A stretch of 34,484 nucleotides of DNA from Coleofasciculus sp. LEGE 07092. Its GTDB lineage: Bacteria; Cyanobacteriota; Cyanobacteriia; Cyanobacteriales; Coleofasciculaceae. The stretch covers positions 1-34,484 of the forward strand of contig NZ_JADEWY010000073.1 in assembly GCF_015207375.1 (NCBI RefSeq), read 5' to 3'. Shown here piece by piece: positions 25,823-34,452 of this stretch. The position numbers were made by a program, and so were the translations under genes. Position 1 is the first letter of the stretch, and each line of letters begins with the position of its first letter. The notes under the pieces are model-generated. The model saw only the letters and a list, made by a program, of their open reading frames with translations. It ran no database searches and was not told the DNA's origin.

Positions 25823-28261
25823 ATGCAATTTCATGAACAAGAAGTCACTCTTAAGCTAAATTCACGTCCCCTACACCTCGTTTATTTAGTTCGCAATCGA
25901 GAAGATTTAATCAACGCAGTTACTCTTTATACTCATGTCTGGGGTGGTGCGGCAAACGCTATCTTTCCCATGCCTGAGAATGAGGCAGAAGTTGATACTC
26001 TTAAATGTGCATTAGAATCGATAAACCCAGATTACGTTTTGGCTCCTGCTCCTACAGAAGGGATTCCCTCTGGTGTCATTCAAGTTTTGGAACAGTTACC
26101 TGTTAATCATCATTCAGTTTCAACTAGAGACATTGAACAGTACATTAACGAACGGCGCATAAGTGACTATAACTTGTTTCGTTTACAAACTGGAACGCTT
26201 GCTACTGGAGTTAATCACGCTAGACTTTCACATATAGCTTCAATTCTCCAACGTTTATATCCCACCCCTCTTACTGACAGCATAATTCGCCTCATAGAAC
26301 CCGGCAGTTTATTTGACTTTGAACTTGCTTTACAGACTGGCATTCCATCTCAAACTTACCAGAATTTCCTTAGAGAACACTTCGGCGCTACTATTTTACC
26401 CTCCCCTCAAAACCCCACTCAGCTAATCAAATATAGCCTACTAATGGCTGGAACTCCTCGATATAAGAATCCTGCTTCCTTAACGCTACTTGAAGTTAAA
26501 CAACTTCCTCTAGAAGTTTCACCATTCCAGAATGTCGATGAAAAGCTCTTCCATCTTTTTTTGAGTGATGGCGAAGATATTAGTTTAGCTTCTGCCTTCT
26601 GGAACTCTCGTTGCTTTAGCTTGTGGCATAACAAACTGTTCTTACCAAAAGAAGCTTTTTTAAGTAACTTAGAGCATCATGTTGCTTTAATTTTAGAGGT
26701 TATGCCCTCGATTGAAATTTTGTTTGTCACAACTCCCTTAGATGAGGATGGCGCACGAGCATTAGGTCATGAGCTGAAAAATGCCTTGGCTGCTGTAGGT
26801 CGAGATATTCCAGTCCAAGTGACTTATGGTAATTTTCGTTTTAATTTTCTCAAGGGCGCTACTTCTTGGGGTCAACCTGAAACAATGACTCGAACTGTTA
26901 CTTCAGATGGCTCCATTCGTTTTAGTCCACCTGTACCGCTTCGTCATGAAAATACAGATTTCTTCTTTGGTTATGATGCAGAAGTTACTTTTGCGTCTGG
27001 TAGAAAATTTTTTATGCCAGCCACTAAATCAGGAGCAATTTTACTTTCTTATCAGTTAGAGCGAATTAAGTATGCTGAAGTGCATCAAGATCCCAATGAA
27101 ATAAAGTATTTAAGGGGAAACTCTCCTGTAAGAGCTGGATTCAAAGGAATTACAGGAACAGCACTAGCGGGAAAGGAATGCCGTGCTTACATTCCAACAG
27201 ATGAGGCAGTCATTGAACGACGAATTAAAGATGCTGATCTAATAGTTAAATTTGACGAACATACCTGTTATGCACGGGGATGTATTCGGTGTTGTGGAGG
27301 ATTTGAGGAGACAACAAGACTTATCGATAAACATGGAGCAGATATTATTTCTGCTTTAGTTTATCAAGGAGGAGAGTGGAACACTATTCTGAGATTTCTT
27401 GGACAGCAGCGTAGGTGGACTAATCAGGAAAAGAGAGAACTGCTTCCACAAAAGCTTCAGCTTCTACTCACTAGTAAACTTGTGTACCGTGAATATTCTC
27501 AAGATGGATATAATCTAAAATGTCCTACTTGTAATCTTGAAGATTGGTATTCCCGTGGGGAAATAGGGGAATCCATTGAGTGCCAGGGATGTGGTGATAG
27601 GTTTCAACCTCCTCTAAGGGAAATACCAGGTATTTATAAACCAAATACACTTCTTACTCAATTTGTTGAAAATGGTGGTTTAGCAGTTTTGATGACTGCC
27701 AATATTCTTTATCAAATAACCTTTAACCAAAAAGCCTTTAAGGAATTTGGTGGGAAGCTTTTTCATTTTGATGAAAGAGATAATTTTGCAGAGATTGATT
27801 TATTTTGGCTCATCAAGGAAGTTTTCATCTTAGCAGAATGTAAATCAATCAATAAAATTGATGATAAAGAAAAGCTTGATGAAAAAATTAATGGAATCAA
27901 AGAACAATTAGAAAGGTACATAAAAGCAGCTACAGAACTAGATGCACAAGTGGTAATACTAGGGGTGGTCACTGATATTCCTAACCTGCACCAATCTCTT
28001 TTGTCTGCCGTAGCGGATATTGTAGAAACAGCTAAAGAAAAATGTATTGGAGTGCATTTAATCTTAAACTGGAAACTATATCTCTGGGGAACAGAAGAAG
28101 TAGCTGAACTTTGGAGGATAACACTTAATCATTTAAAAGTTATTGAAACACATACAGAACCAAACCAAAGTGTCATCGTAGGTCAAATGCCCCAACAGAT
28201 AAGAGGTCTTTCAGGTGAGCTGTTCAATCATGAGGTTTTACAGCGTTGGGAACAAAAATGA
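25823..28261 (+). CDS. Unrecognised 812-residue protein with zinc ribbon and PD-(D/E)XK nuclease-like site
   Basis: I recognise no family for the whole protein. The N-terminal third begins with a Rossmann-like strand-helix pattern (LHLVYLVRNREDLINAV). In the middle is a cysteine cluster (Cys482, 487, 490, 491). A four-cysteine zinc ribbon follows: CPTC at 567-570 and CQGC at 587-590. After it comes AEIDLF (Asp659) and then AECKS (Glu672, Lys674), the spacing D-x12-E-x-K expected of a PD-(D/E)XK nuclease core, with a preceding Glu at 651 or 657. It is probably a zinc-dependent DNA- or RNA-binding nuclease. The gene contains no HIP1 octamer over 2.4 kb, uses many A/T-ending codons, and sits between ATPase B and STAND-WD40 B. 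This suggests later insertion. It is divergent from Uma2. ATG start. Confidence 0.75.
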   Translation: MQFHEQEVTLKLNSRPLHLVYLVRNREDLINAVTLYTHVWGGAANAIFPMPENEAEVDTLKCALESINPDYVLAPAPTEGIPSGVIQVLEQLPVNHHSVSTRDIEQYINERRISDYNLFRLQTGTLATGVNHARLSHIASILQRLYPTPLTDSIIRLIEPGSLFDFELALQTGIPSQTYQNFLREHFGATILPSPQNPTQLIKYSLLMAGTPRYKNPASLTLLEVKQLPLEVSPFQNVDEKLFHLFLSDGEDISLASAFWNSRCFSLWHNKLFLPKEAFLSNLEHHVALILEVMPSIEILFVTTPLDEDGARALGHELKNALAAVGRDIPVQVTYGNFRFNFLKGATSWGQPETMTRTVTSDGSIRFSPPVPLRHENTDFFFGYDAEVTFASGRKFFMPATKSGAILLSYQLERIKYAEVHQDPNEIKYLRGNSPVRAGFKGITGTALAGKECRAYIPTDEAVIERRIKDADLIVKFDEHTCYARGCIRCCGGFEETTRLIDKHGADIISALVYQGGEWNTILRFLGQQRRWTNQEKRELLPQKLQLLLTSKLVYREYSQDGYNLKCPTCNLEDWYSRGEIGESIECQGCGDRFQPPLREIPGIYKPNTLLTQFVENGGLAVLMTANILYQITFNQKAFKEFGGKLFHFDERDNFAEIDLFWLIKEVFILAECKSINKIDDKEKLDEKINGIKEQLERYIKAATELDAQVVILGVVTDIPNLHQSLLSAVADIVETAKEKCIGVHLILNWKLYLWGTEEVAELWRITLNHLKVIETHTEPNQSVIVGQMPQQIRGLSGELFNHEVLQRWEQK

Positions 28262-28330
28262 TGTAAAATAATGCAATAAACTAATGATCACCAAGCGCAT
28301 TAAAAAAGGCAATGTTAAAGTTGTTGATGA

Positions 28331-28414
28331 CTAATTGACAGTCACTGCCAAACAGCGATCGCCAAACCGCTTTTCGTACCGCATCGGCAACTGGGCATCG
28401 ACTAGAAACTTCCC
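28331..28414 (-). pseudogene. Possible fragment of a DUF5615 (PIN-like) toxin gene
   Basis: The minus strand reads GKFLVDAQLPMRYEKRF and stops after about 27 codons. KFLVDAQLP is the characteristic beginning of DUF5615 PIN-like proteins, which are normally about 110-120 residues and often pair with a DUF433 antitoxin. The start codon is not intact (a Gly codon precedes KFLVD) and the rest is missing, so this would be a remnant. The match is short and could be chance. Confidence 0.3.
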
Positions 28415-28439
28415 GATGCTGTTTTTAGTATGTCCAAGC

Positions 28440-28506
28440 GGCAGAAGGTTAAAAACTTTACTGTACAATTTTTCTTCCCTTGGAGCCTTCTGCCTTCTGC
28501 CTTCTT
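28440..28506. repeat. CCTTCTG heptamer repeat and inverted partner at the end of ATPase B
   Basis: CCTTCTG, CCTTCTG and CCTTCTT in tandem (28486-28506), ending 3 nt before the ATPase B stop codon. GGCAGAAGG at 28440-28448 can pair with CCTTCTGCC at 28486-28494 (nine bases, 37-nt loop). As RNA this could protect or terminate the ATPase B transcript, though no T-run follows. Confidence 0.7.
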
Positions 28507-28509
28507 GCA

Positions 28510-29841
28510 CTAACCCTTGTTTTGCTTCAACCAAGATTGAAAGCGCTGAGTCTCTTCTAATGCTGGATTAATTGCAAACCAGTTGCCATTGCGATCGCGG
28601 TATTCATAGACAAACATACTACGCAACAGCGTTGTGTATTCAGCATCCCCTTTTACGGTTTGCTGCTGCACCACTTGAAACAATAACTCCCACTCCTCAT
28701 CATCAATAGATGAGGTGAGGTAATCACGACTTTCTCGAATCACTCCTTCTAAAACATCACGGGAGATCGGCGGGTCTACTTGTCTGAGACAGCCAAACAG
28801 CAATCCCAGCAAGTTTCGCAGATGACCCCCACTGATTTTGCAGAGACGGTCTAAGGTTTGGGGCGTGTCAAATACCTCTGTAATCAACTCTAACCGTTGT
28901 GCGGGTGCCTGATGGGGAAAGGCTCTCACCAAAACCATCTGCCGTAGCAAATCCATCCCTTCCTTACATTCAGACCCATCCCGTTCTCGAACAGGAACCA
29001 TCGGTAAGATGGTAGGAGGCAAGCCACCGCCCAAGCGATTCTTCAAGATTTCCACATCATTGGAGAACGTTAGCGCTAGGGGGATAGTATAAACAACATG
29101 GCAATTGAGTCGGCGCAACTGGTCGCCCCGGTCGATAAACAGATACTCCGGTTGCAACCGATTGGAAGGGAGAAGGCGATTATCTACCCGATCTAGGTTA
29201 TCAACAATCACCACCAATCCCGCATGACTCCGACGCTTCAGTTCAGTGGTTGCCCGCCCGAGGAGTTCGTTGTTAATAGACTCCAAAATCCCACTCGTGC
29301 GCGGTTCCAAATACTCCCGTAAGCGGCGGCGCAGTTTGGGACTTTCTTTGGTTTTAGCCGTGATTTTGCCAATCCCAACCGAGAGTTCTGCCTCAGCGTT
29401 GAGTTCGATGGGAGTTTGCAAGAAATCAGCAATCTCGGTAAAAAGATTGGCAAAGTAACCGGGTTTGAGCTTAATTTTAATCGTTTCTAAGCTCTCACTC
29501 ACCTGACCGGCAACGCTGAGTAAAATATCGGTAATATCAACGTCAGCCATATCCAAGTCTTGAGAGGACTCAAAATAAACCACATGAAATCCCTGTTGCT
29601 CTAACTCTGATTTGAGTCGCAGCAATTCGGTAGATTTCCCGCAGCCGATATGACCGGTAAATAACTGGCAGGTTGGATCGTCGGGCGAAATCAGAGAAAT
29701 GGTTCGCTGTAGCGACTCAATAATTCTGTTCCCTCTAACTGGGGAAAAATCAATATAGTACTGCCGCTCCTCGACTTCCCCTACGGTTAGGGGCTTGCTG
29801 GGATTACAAGCTTTATAAAATCTTGGTAGATAAAGTCCCAT
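28510..29841 (-). CDS. P-loop ATPase B, paralogue of ATPase A
   Basis: 443 residues from an ATG at 29841. Walker A GHIGCGKST at 63-71 and Walker B GLVVIVDNLDRVD at about 208-220 sit at the same residue numbers as in ATPase A. The phrases CQLFTGHIGCGKSTELL and VVYFESSQDLD are shared. The C-terminal part has SGGHLRNLLGLL and ends in a Gln/Lys tail (WLKQNKG). Like A it has no membrane segment or recognisable effector domain. On the minus strand its next neighbours are Uma2 and STAND-WD40 B, 3.9 kb away. In copy A the ATPase directly precedes the STAND-WD40 gene, so this arrangement looks like a once-adjacent pair that was split. No strong Shine-Dalgarno sequence is evident. Confidence 0.85.
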   Translation of the reverse strand: MGLYLPRFYKACNPSKPLTVGEVEERQYYIDFSPVRGNRIIESLQRTISLISPDDPTCQLFTGHIGCGKSTELLRLKSELEQQGFHVVYFESSQDLDMADVDITDILLSVAGQVSESLETIKIKLKPGYFANLFTEIADFLQTPIELNAEAELSVGIGKITAKTKESPKLRRRLREYLEPRTSGILESINNELLGRATTELKRRSHAGLVVIVDNLDRVDNRLLPSNRLQPEYLFIDRGDQLRRLNCHVVYTIPLALTFSNDVEILKNRLGGGLPPTILPMVPVRERDGSECKEGMDLLRQMVLVRAFPHQAPAQRLELITEVFDTPQTLDRLCKISGGHLRNLLGLLFGCLRQVDPPISRDVLEGVIRESRDYLTSSIDDEEWELLFQVVQQQTVKGDAEYTTLLRSMFVYEYRDRNGNWFAINPALEETQRFQSWLKQNKG

Positions 29842-30173
29842 AAGTCGTCATTATCCTTGTTTAGTTTCGTTGAAAAACCCTACCGCACCCCCTGCGCTGT
29901 TCCATTCAGTTGCTGATCATTGAGTGTAACCTGAGATATTCTGAGGCTCCGTTCTTTTTCTTATTACTCTCCGTTAAAAATCCCTCTGGATCAGGATGTT
30001 TGTGTAAAAAGATGGTGTAGTTCCTGTTGAGGGTGCTATTGAGAAAGTTTATTGTTGCGCTTCACACGGGCTAGATGGACAGTTAAGATGTCTGTCCTAT
30101 TGTCCCATTGCCAAGCTTACCCCTGCTCTTAACTAGATATTAGTGACTAGGATCGGCATAGGAGTCGTCTAAA
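29842..30173. other. Divergent intergenic region, ATPase B / GTPase
   Basis: 332 nt between two divergent starts, so it should hold both promoters. The only structure I see is a GGACAG-(9 nt)-CTGTCC inverted repeat at 30077-30097, about 77 nt before the GTPase start. A GGAG at 30161-30164 serves as ribosome-binding site for the GTPase. Confidence 0.4.
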
Positions 30174-31673
30174 ATGGGCGGCAGTCAAGTAAGGAAAGCG
30201 CAGTGGCGGGAGGTGCTTGTTTTGACAGATTCATCTGTGGGTTCAGATTGGGAATTAGACAGTGCGATTTGGGACTTTGAAAGCATTCAGGGGGAACTCA
30301 ACTACAAGAAGGCACAAGATGCACTAAAAGACTTGGTGGCGAATCTCGACTTGACGCCCCGAGAGCAAATGGGTTTGGAGTCGGAAATTGAAGATTTAAC
30401 CCGACTGCTAGATAAGCTTGAGCAAACCTGCGTTCAGATTGCGGCGTTTGGTATGGTGGGACGGGGTAAATCTTCAGTTCTTAATGCCTTATTAGGGGAA
30501 CCTGTATTTGAAACGGGGGCGCTGCATGGTGTAACTCGCAGCGCTCAAGAAGCGAAATGGCAGTTGAGTACTGAAACGGTGGGAGAGGGCAATCAAGATA
30601 TTTTGCGAGTTGCTTTACCCAGTATCGGCAAATCCCAAATACAACTCGTTGATACTCCTGGAATAGATGAAGTAGACGGGGAAACTCGCGAAGCACTGGC
30701 GTTGACGGTAGCGCAACAGGCAGACTTGATTCTGTTTATTATTGCTGGTGATATGACGAAGGTGGAGTATGAGGCTCTTTCTCAGTTACGAGATAGTGGC
30801 AAACCCATGGTGCTGGTGTTTAATAAAATTGACCAGTATCCTGAAGCAGATCGACTGGCAATTTACCGCAAAATACGGGATGAGCGGGTTAAGCAGTTAC
30901 TTTCCCCCGCAGAAATTTTGATGGTTGCCGCTTCACCGTTGGAGGCAGTGGCGGTGCGCCGTGCTGATGGTAGTACAGCCATTCAACGGCGTGGGGGGAA
31001 GCCGCAAATTGATGAGTTGAAACTGAAAATTCTGGAAATTTTGCACCGGGAAGGTAAATCACTGGTTGCTCTGAATACGATGATGTATGCGGGTGAGGTG
31101 AATGAGCAACTGGTTAAGCGAAAAATGGCGATTCGGGAGGAGAGTGCCAATCAGATTATTTGGAAAGCAGTGATGACGAAGGCAGTAGCGATCGCTCTCA
31201 ATCCGGTGACAGTTGTTGATATTCTGACAGCAACCGTGGTTGATGTGGTGATGATTCTGGCATTATCTCGCCTCTACGGTATTTCCATGACTCAGCCAGG
31301 AGCATTGAAATTGCTGCAAAAAATAGCGATCGCTATGGGGGGGATTGGCGCTAGTGAGGTTCTGACAACCTTGGGATTGAGTGGTATTAAAGGGTTGTTG
31401 GGGCTCTCAGCATCGGCAACGGCTGGCGTATCCCTAGCACCGTATCTATCTGTGGCAATGACTCAAGCTGGTGTTGCTGGAGTTTCTTCCTATGCGATCG
31501 GACAAGTCACAAAGGTTTATTTGGAAAATGGGGCATCTTGGGGAGAAGATGCACCTAAAACTGTTGTCAGTCGCATTCTTTCTTCCTTAGATGAAACCTC
31601 GATTCTCAATCGCATCAAAGGGGAACTAGCCGCTAAATTGGGCAGAAATTCGGTAACGATGGGGAATGGGTGA
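30174..31673 (+). CDS. GTPase with C-terminal DUF697-like membrane domain
   Basis: 499 residues. The GTPase domain (about 85-290) has G1 GMVGRGKS at 93-100, G3 DTPG at 160-163, G4 NKID at 217-220 and a G5-like VAAS at about 252. The C-terminal part (about 335-460) contains hydrophobic helices rich in Ala, Gly, Val and Ile, as in DUF697 proteins, so the protein is probably membrane-associated. It resembles Era/dynamin-related GTPases that cyanobacteria carry in several copies. Their role is not settled; membrane remodelling or stress roles have been suggested for relatives. GGAG nine bases before the ATG supports the start. It is divergent from ATPase B and converges with the small secreted protein gene. 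Confidence 0.85.
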   Translation: MGGSQVRKAQWREVLVLTDSSVGSDWELDSAIWDFESIQGELNYKKAQDALKDLVANLDLTPREQMGLESEIEDLTRLLDKLEQTCVQIAAFGMVGRGKSSVLNALLGEPVFETGALHGVTRSAQEAKWQLSTETVGEGNQDILRVALPSIGKSQIQLVDTPGIDEVDGETREALALTVAQQADLILFIIAGDMTKVEYEALSQLRDSGKPMVLVFNKIDQYPEADRLAIYRKIRDERVKQLLSPAEILMVAASPLEAVAVRRADGSTAIQRRGGKPQIDELKLKILEILHREGKSLVALNTMMYAGEVNEQLVKRKMAIREESANQIIWKAVMTKAVAIALNPVTVVDILTATVVDVVMILALSRLYGISMTQPGALKLLQKIAIAMGGIGASEVLTTLGLSGIKGLLGLSASATAGVSLAPYLSVAMTQAGVAGVSSYAIGQVTKVYLENGASWGEDAPKTVVSRILSSLDETSILNRIKGELAAKLGRNSVTMGNG

Positions 31674-31753
31674 AGAAAGGAAAAAAAGGTCGATCAATCC
31701 CGTAAAATAGACATCTTATCCGTCAAAAGAGACGAGACAGGAGAGTTAATCGC

Positions 31754-31771
31754 AGGCAGACGCTGCCCTAC
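31754..31771. repeat. Single GC palindrome of the 19.5-kb family
   Basis: GGCAG-ACG-CTGCC (31755-31767) followed by CTAC. The ending CTGCCCTAC is the same as at 19620-19628, and its CTA (31768-31770) is the stop codon of the small secreted protein gene. Confidence 0.6.
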
Positions 31772-32058
31772 TTATCCGGATTCGGCTTGGGAGATTCTAT
31801 TTCCGTTGGCGTTTGACTCGGCTCGCTGGGAAGAGTCGGATTAACTTCGAGTAATGGTTTGGATTCGTCGGCTTGTTGTTGTTGAAGGTTTACCTCTGAG
31901 TTAGGGCGTTCTCCCTGTAGATTCTGAATTTCTCGTTCCAACTGTTCCCAGCCCTGCTCGAAAAACTCTTGAGTTGGGGTTCGTACTTGAGCAGTCGCTT
32001 GAGTGATGAAGCCGATACTGGCAAAAACTGTAGTGAGTGCAATAAAAGTGAATCTCAT
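31768..32058 (-). CDS. Small secreted hypothetical protein
   Basis: 96 residues. A signal peptide is clear: basic MR, a hydrophobic core FTFIALTTVFASIGFI, then ATAQ with likely cleavage after Ala at about residue 23. The mature part is short, rich in Gln, Glu, Pro and Ser, and ends in a Pro-rich tail with no cysteines. It is probably unstructured and periplasmic or outer-membrane-facing. A strong Shine-Dalgarno AAGGAG precedes the ATG. It lies 70 nt downstream of era on the same strand and may be read from the same transcript. I recognise no family. Confidence 0.7.
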   Translation of the reverse strand: MRFTFIALTTVFASIGFITQATAQVRTPTQEFFEQGWEQLEREIQNLQGERPNSEVNLQQQQADESKPLLEVNPTLPSEPSQTPTEIESPKPNPDK

Positions 32059-32128
32059 GACGTAATCTCCTTAATGAGTAATGAGTAATAACAACCCTCA
32101 CCAGTTGAGTTTAATTTTGCCGATCTAC

Positions 32129-33214
32129 TTATCTCTCCATCTGATAACCAAACTCTACCAAGTTGAGACGAGATTGCCGCCACTTGGGTTGTACTTTAAC
32201 AAATAGTTCCAGATAAACTTTACCTGCAATTAATTTTTGAATTTGCTGGCGGGCGGCAGAACCGATAGCTTTGAGCATACTGCCCTTTTTGCCAATTAAA
32301 ATACCTTTTTGGGAGTCGCGTTCAACGTGGATTGTGGCAAGAATGCGGGTGATTTTTGGCTCCTCCTCCACTAGATCGATGGTAATGGCAACGGAGTGGG
32401 GGACTTCCTCACGAGTCAGTAATAAAATTTGCTCCCGAATCAATTCTCCCATAATGAAACGTTCAGGTTGATCGGTGACTAAATCGGGGGGATAATAGTA
32501 GGGACCCGGCTCTAGCTTTTCAATTAACTGTTGTTGTAAGATGGGAATTCCGTCACCGGTAAGGGCAGAAAATTTTATAACGTGCCAGTTGTGGGCGGCT
32601 ACAAGTTGGTGGTATGTTTCATCCAGGGCTTCCCCTTTGGACTGTTGCAAATCAGATTTGTTGATGCCCAGAATTACAGAGGTTTGGGTGCGGGTGAGTA
32701 AATCGGCAACGTAGCGATCGCCTCCTCCCAACGGCACCGATCCATCCACGACAAACAGCACCACATCCACCGATTCAATAGCAATTCGGGCATTTTGCAC
32801 CAAAACTTTCCCGAGTTGGTGATGGGGTTTATGTATCCCTGGGGTATCTACAAAAATAAGCTGGGCTTCTGGTGTTGTCAGAATACCTTGCAATCGGTTC
32901 CGGGTTGTCTGCGCTACCGGTGAAGTAATGGCAACTTTCTGCCCCACGAGTTGATTCATCAAAGTAGATTTGCCAACATTGGTACGCCCGATAATACCAA
33001 CAAAGCCAGACTTGAATCCCTCTGGGGCTTGAGGAATTAATGAACCGCCTAGCATTTCTTCTAGGTTGCGGTTTATCGTTAAGTCTAGTTCGTCGCTATC
33101 TTCCATCTCTTTAGTGTCCCTCTGTATCTTATTTGAGTCTAACGCTTCTGATCGGGGAAATTCTGAGATGGAGCGATCGCAGACTATTTCCACCCGAGAA
33201 TCCTTCTGTACCAT
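32129..33214 (-). CDS. era: GTPase Era, ribosome assembly factor
   Basis: Era binds the 3' end of 16S rRNA during 30S maturation. GTPase motifs: G1 GIIGRTNVGKST, G2 region SPVAQTTRNR, G3 DTPGIHKPHH and G4 NKSD. The C-terminal KH domain has GILIGKKGSMLKAIGSAAR and the closing FVKVQPKWRQ. The usual GRPNVGKS has Thr for Pro here. The protein is 361 residues, about 60 longer than typical Era, because of a charged N-terminal extension of about 60 residues. Several cyanobacterial Era proteins have such an extension. An ATG at 33106 (Met37) is an alternative start. It precedes the small secreted protein gene (70 nt) and follows the zinc hydrolase gene (80 nt), all on the minus strand. Confidence 0.95.
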   Translation of the reverse strand: MVQKDSRVEIVCDRSISEFPRSEALDSNKIQRDTKEMEDSDELDLTINRNLEEMLGGSLIPQAPEGFKSGFVGIIGRTNVGKSTLMNQLVGQKVAITSPVAQTTRNRLQGILTTPEAQLIFVDTPGIHKPHHQLGKVLVQNARIAIESVDVVLFVVDGSVPLGGGDRYVADLLTRTQTSVILGINKSDLQQSKGEALDETYHQLVAAHNWHVIKFSALTGDGIPILQQQLIEKLEPGPYYYPPDLVTDQPERFIMGELIREQILLLTREEVPHSVAITIDLVEEEPKITRILATIHVERDSQKGILIGKKGSMLKAIGSAARQQIQKLIAGKVYLELFVKVQPKWRQSRLNLVEFGYQMER

Positions 33215-33252
33215 TGCCTAGCATCGTCAGGTACACTTAGTTTTCTTCTCCT

Positions 33253-33294
33253 ATTCCCTACTCCCTACTCCCTACTCCCCATTCCCCATTCCCT
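33253..33294. repeat. STRR heptamer array (six units)
   Basis: Six plus-strand heptamers: ATTCCCT, ACTCCCT twice, ACTCCCC, ATTCCCC, ATTCCCT. The array ends at the base before the stop codon of the zinc hydrolase gene (33295-33297) and lies in the 80-nt gap before era. Confidence 0.92.
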
Positions 33295-34422
33295 CTAAAT
33301 TACTGATAAAACATACTCTCCTTCATTAACAGCATAATTTATCGAGACACCCAATACCAAGCTCTCTGCTTCGGCATGGATATCTATTAATATCGGCAGT
33401 TCTTCCTTTCTATTGAAACTTAACAACTGATACAATAACTGACCTTTCTGAATTGAGCTTCCTAAGGATACTCTTGCCTGAATCATGCCACCCACAGGGG
33501 CGTAATATTTAGTAATTTTATTTTTGAGGGTAAAACGAATGGGGTGAGATGCAGTTTCTGGTAAAGGAAAGTCAGGTAATGTTAAAATTTCCTTTTGTGC
33601 CAGATAGTTTTTGATACCCAAAATTCCATTTTTGACTGACTCTGGATTCATTTCCATTCCCGAACCCAGCTCTAATGTCCAAGAGTCGATATCAAACTGG
33701 ATGGGTTTACCCAGTTCTGCCAGTTTCTTTTCTAACCCCAACCAGGGCTTTATAAAGGCTTCGTCAAAGGCATCACCATCGTATTCATTCATCAAAATTC
33801 CGTGATCGAGTAGAAATGCTTTAGCGCTTTCTTCACGACTGTGGAAACAATACAAGTAGTCAATCGCTTGATTGCTAGAACTGTGGATATCTATGATATA
33901 ATTGGCATCTAGACAGAGAGATTGAAGCTGATATTGATAGCGATCGCTAAGAGAGACTCCACTGGGAGATTGAATCGTTTCGAGTTGCTTTTTAAAGCTA
34001 CGTTGGATGCGTTCTAGATAATTATTGCGGATAGCTGCTGGTGGTAAATCCAGTTGAGACTTAGCAAATGTCTCTAAATCTTTGCATTCTTTTTCATAGT
34101 CCCAAAAGATACGATTCCAGTCTTGACCATCATAGGGGTTGAAGCGTCCCGTAGAAAAGAAATGAGTTCGGTGATTGGTACTCAGGGGATTGCAGACGGG
34201 AACGAGCCAAATTTCTCCGGTCAGTTGGGTATTATCTAAGGTAGTTAAGAATTCAATAAGCTCGTGAATCACGGCATTGCCAACAATTTCTGAACCGTGG
34301 AGATTAGCTTGCAAATAGGCTTTTTTTCCAGGTTCGGCACCTACAAACTTATAAACTTGGATAAAAAGGCGATCGCCCGAGGCTAGATGCTGGATGGGAA
34401 GGGTGTAAATGGTTGGAATCAT
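33295..34422 (-). CDS. Succinylglutamate desuccinylase/aspartoacylase family zinc hydrolase
   Basis: 375 residues of the M14-like AstE/AspA family, which removes acyl groups from N-acylated amino acids. Zinc ligands are visible: His42 and Glu45 in ANLHGSEIVGN and His180 in YIIDIHSSSN. A likely catalytic Glu lies in WTLELGSG, and NPLSTNHRTHFFSTGR is the substrate-binding stretch. The C-terminal part (about 290-375) has the small beta-barrel with VGGMIQARVSLGSSIQKGQ, typical of these enzymes. The substrate is not predictable. There is no arginine-degradation gene cluster around it, so it is unlikely to be a dedicated AstE. It lies upstream of era on the same strand. ATG start with conserved sequence from residue 8 on. 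Confidence 0.85.
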   Translation of the reverse strand: MIPTIYTLPIQHLASGDRLFIQVYKFVGAEPGKKAYLQANLHGSEIVGNAVIHELIEFLTTLDNTQLTGEIWLVPVCNPLSTNHRTHFFSTGRFNPYDGQDWNRIFWDYEKECKDLETFAKSQLDLPPAAIRNNYLERIQRSFKKQLETIQSPSGVSLSDRYQYQLQSLCLDANYIIDIHSSSNQAIDYLYCFHSREESAKAFLLDHGILMNEYDGDAFDEAFIKPWLGLEKKLAELGKPIQFDIDSWTLELGSGMEMNPESVKNGILGIKNYLAQKEILTLPDFPLPETASHPIRFTLKNKITKYYAPVGGMIQARVSLGSSIQKGQLLYQLLSFNRKEELPILIDIHAEAESLVLGVSINYAVNEGEYVLSVI

Positions 34423-34452
34423 GGTAATTATTGCCGTTTGCTAAGTTTGAGA

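Larger units (their letters stand above)
28262..28509. other. Gap between the 812-residue gene and ATPase B, with possible gene debris
   Basis: 248 nt between two converging genes. It holds a 16-codon plus-strand frame (28284-28334, MITKRIKKGNVKVVDD), a minus-strand fragment resembling the start of a DUF5615 protein, and a repeat hairpin. HIP1 sites reappear here at about 28355, marking the return to host-like sequence. Confidence 0.45.
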
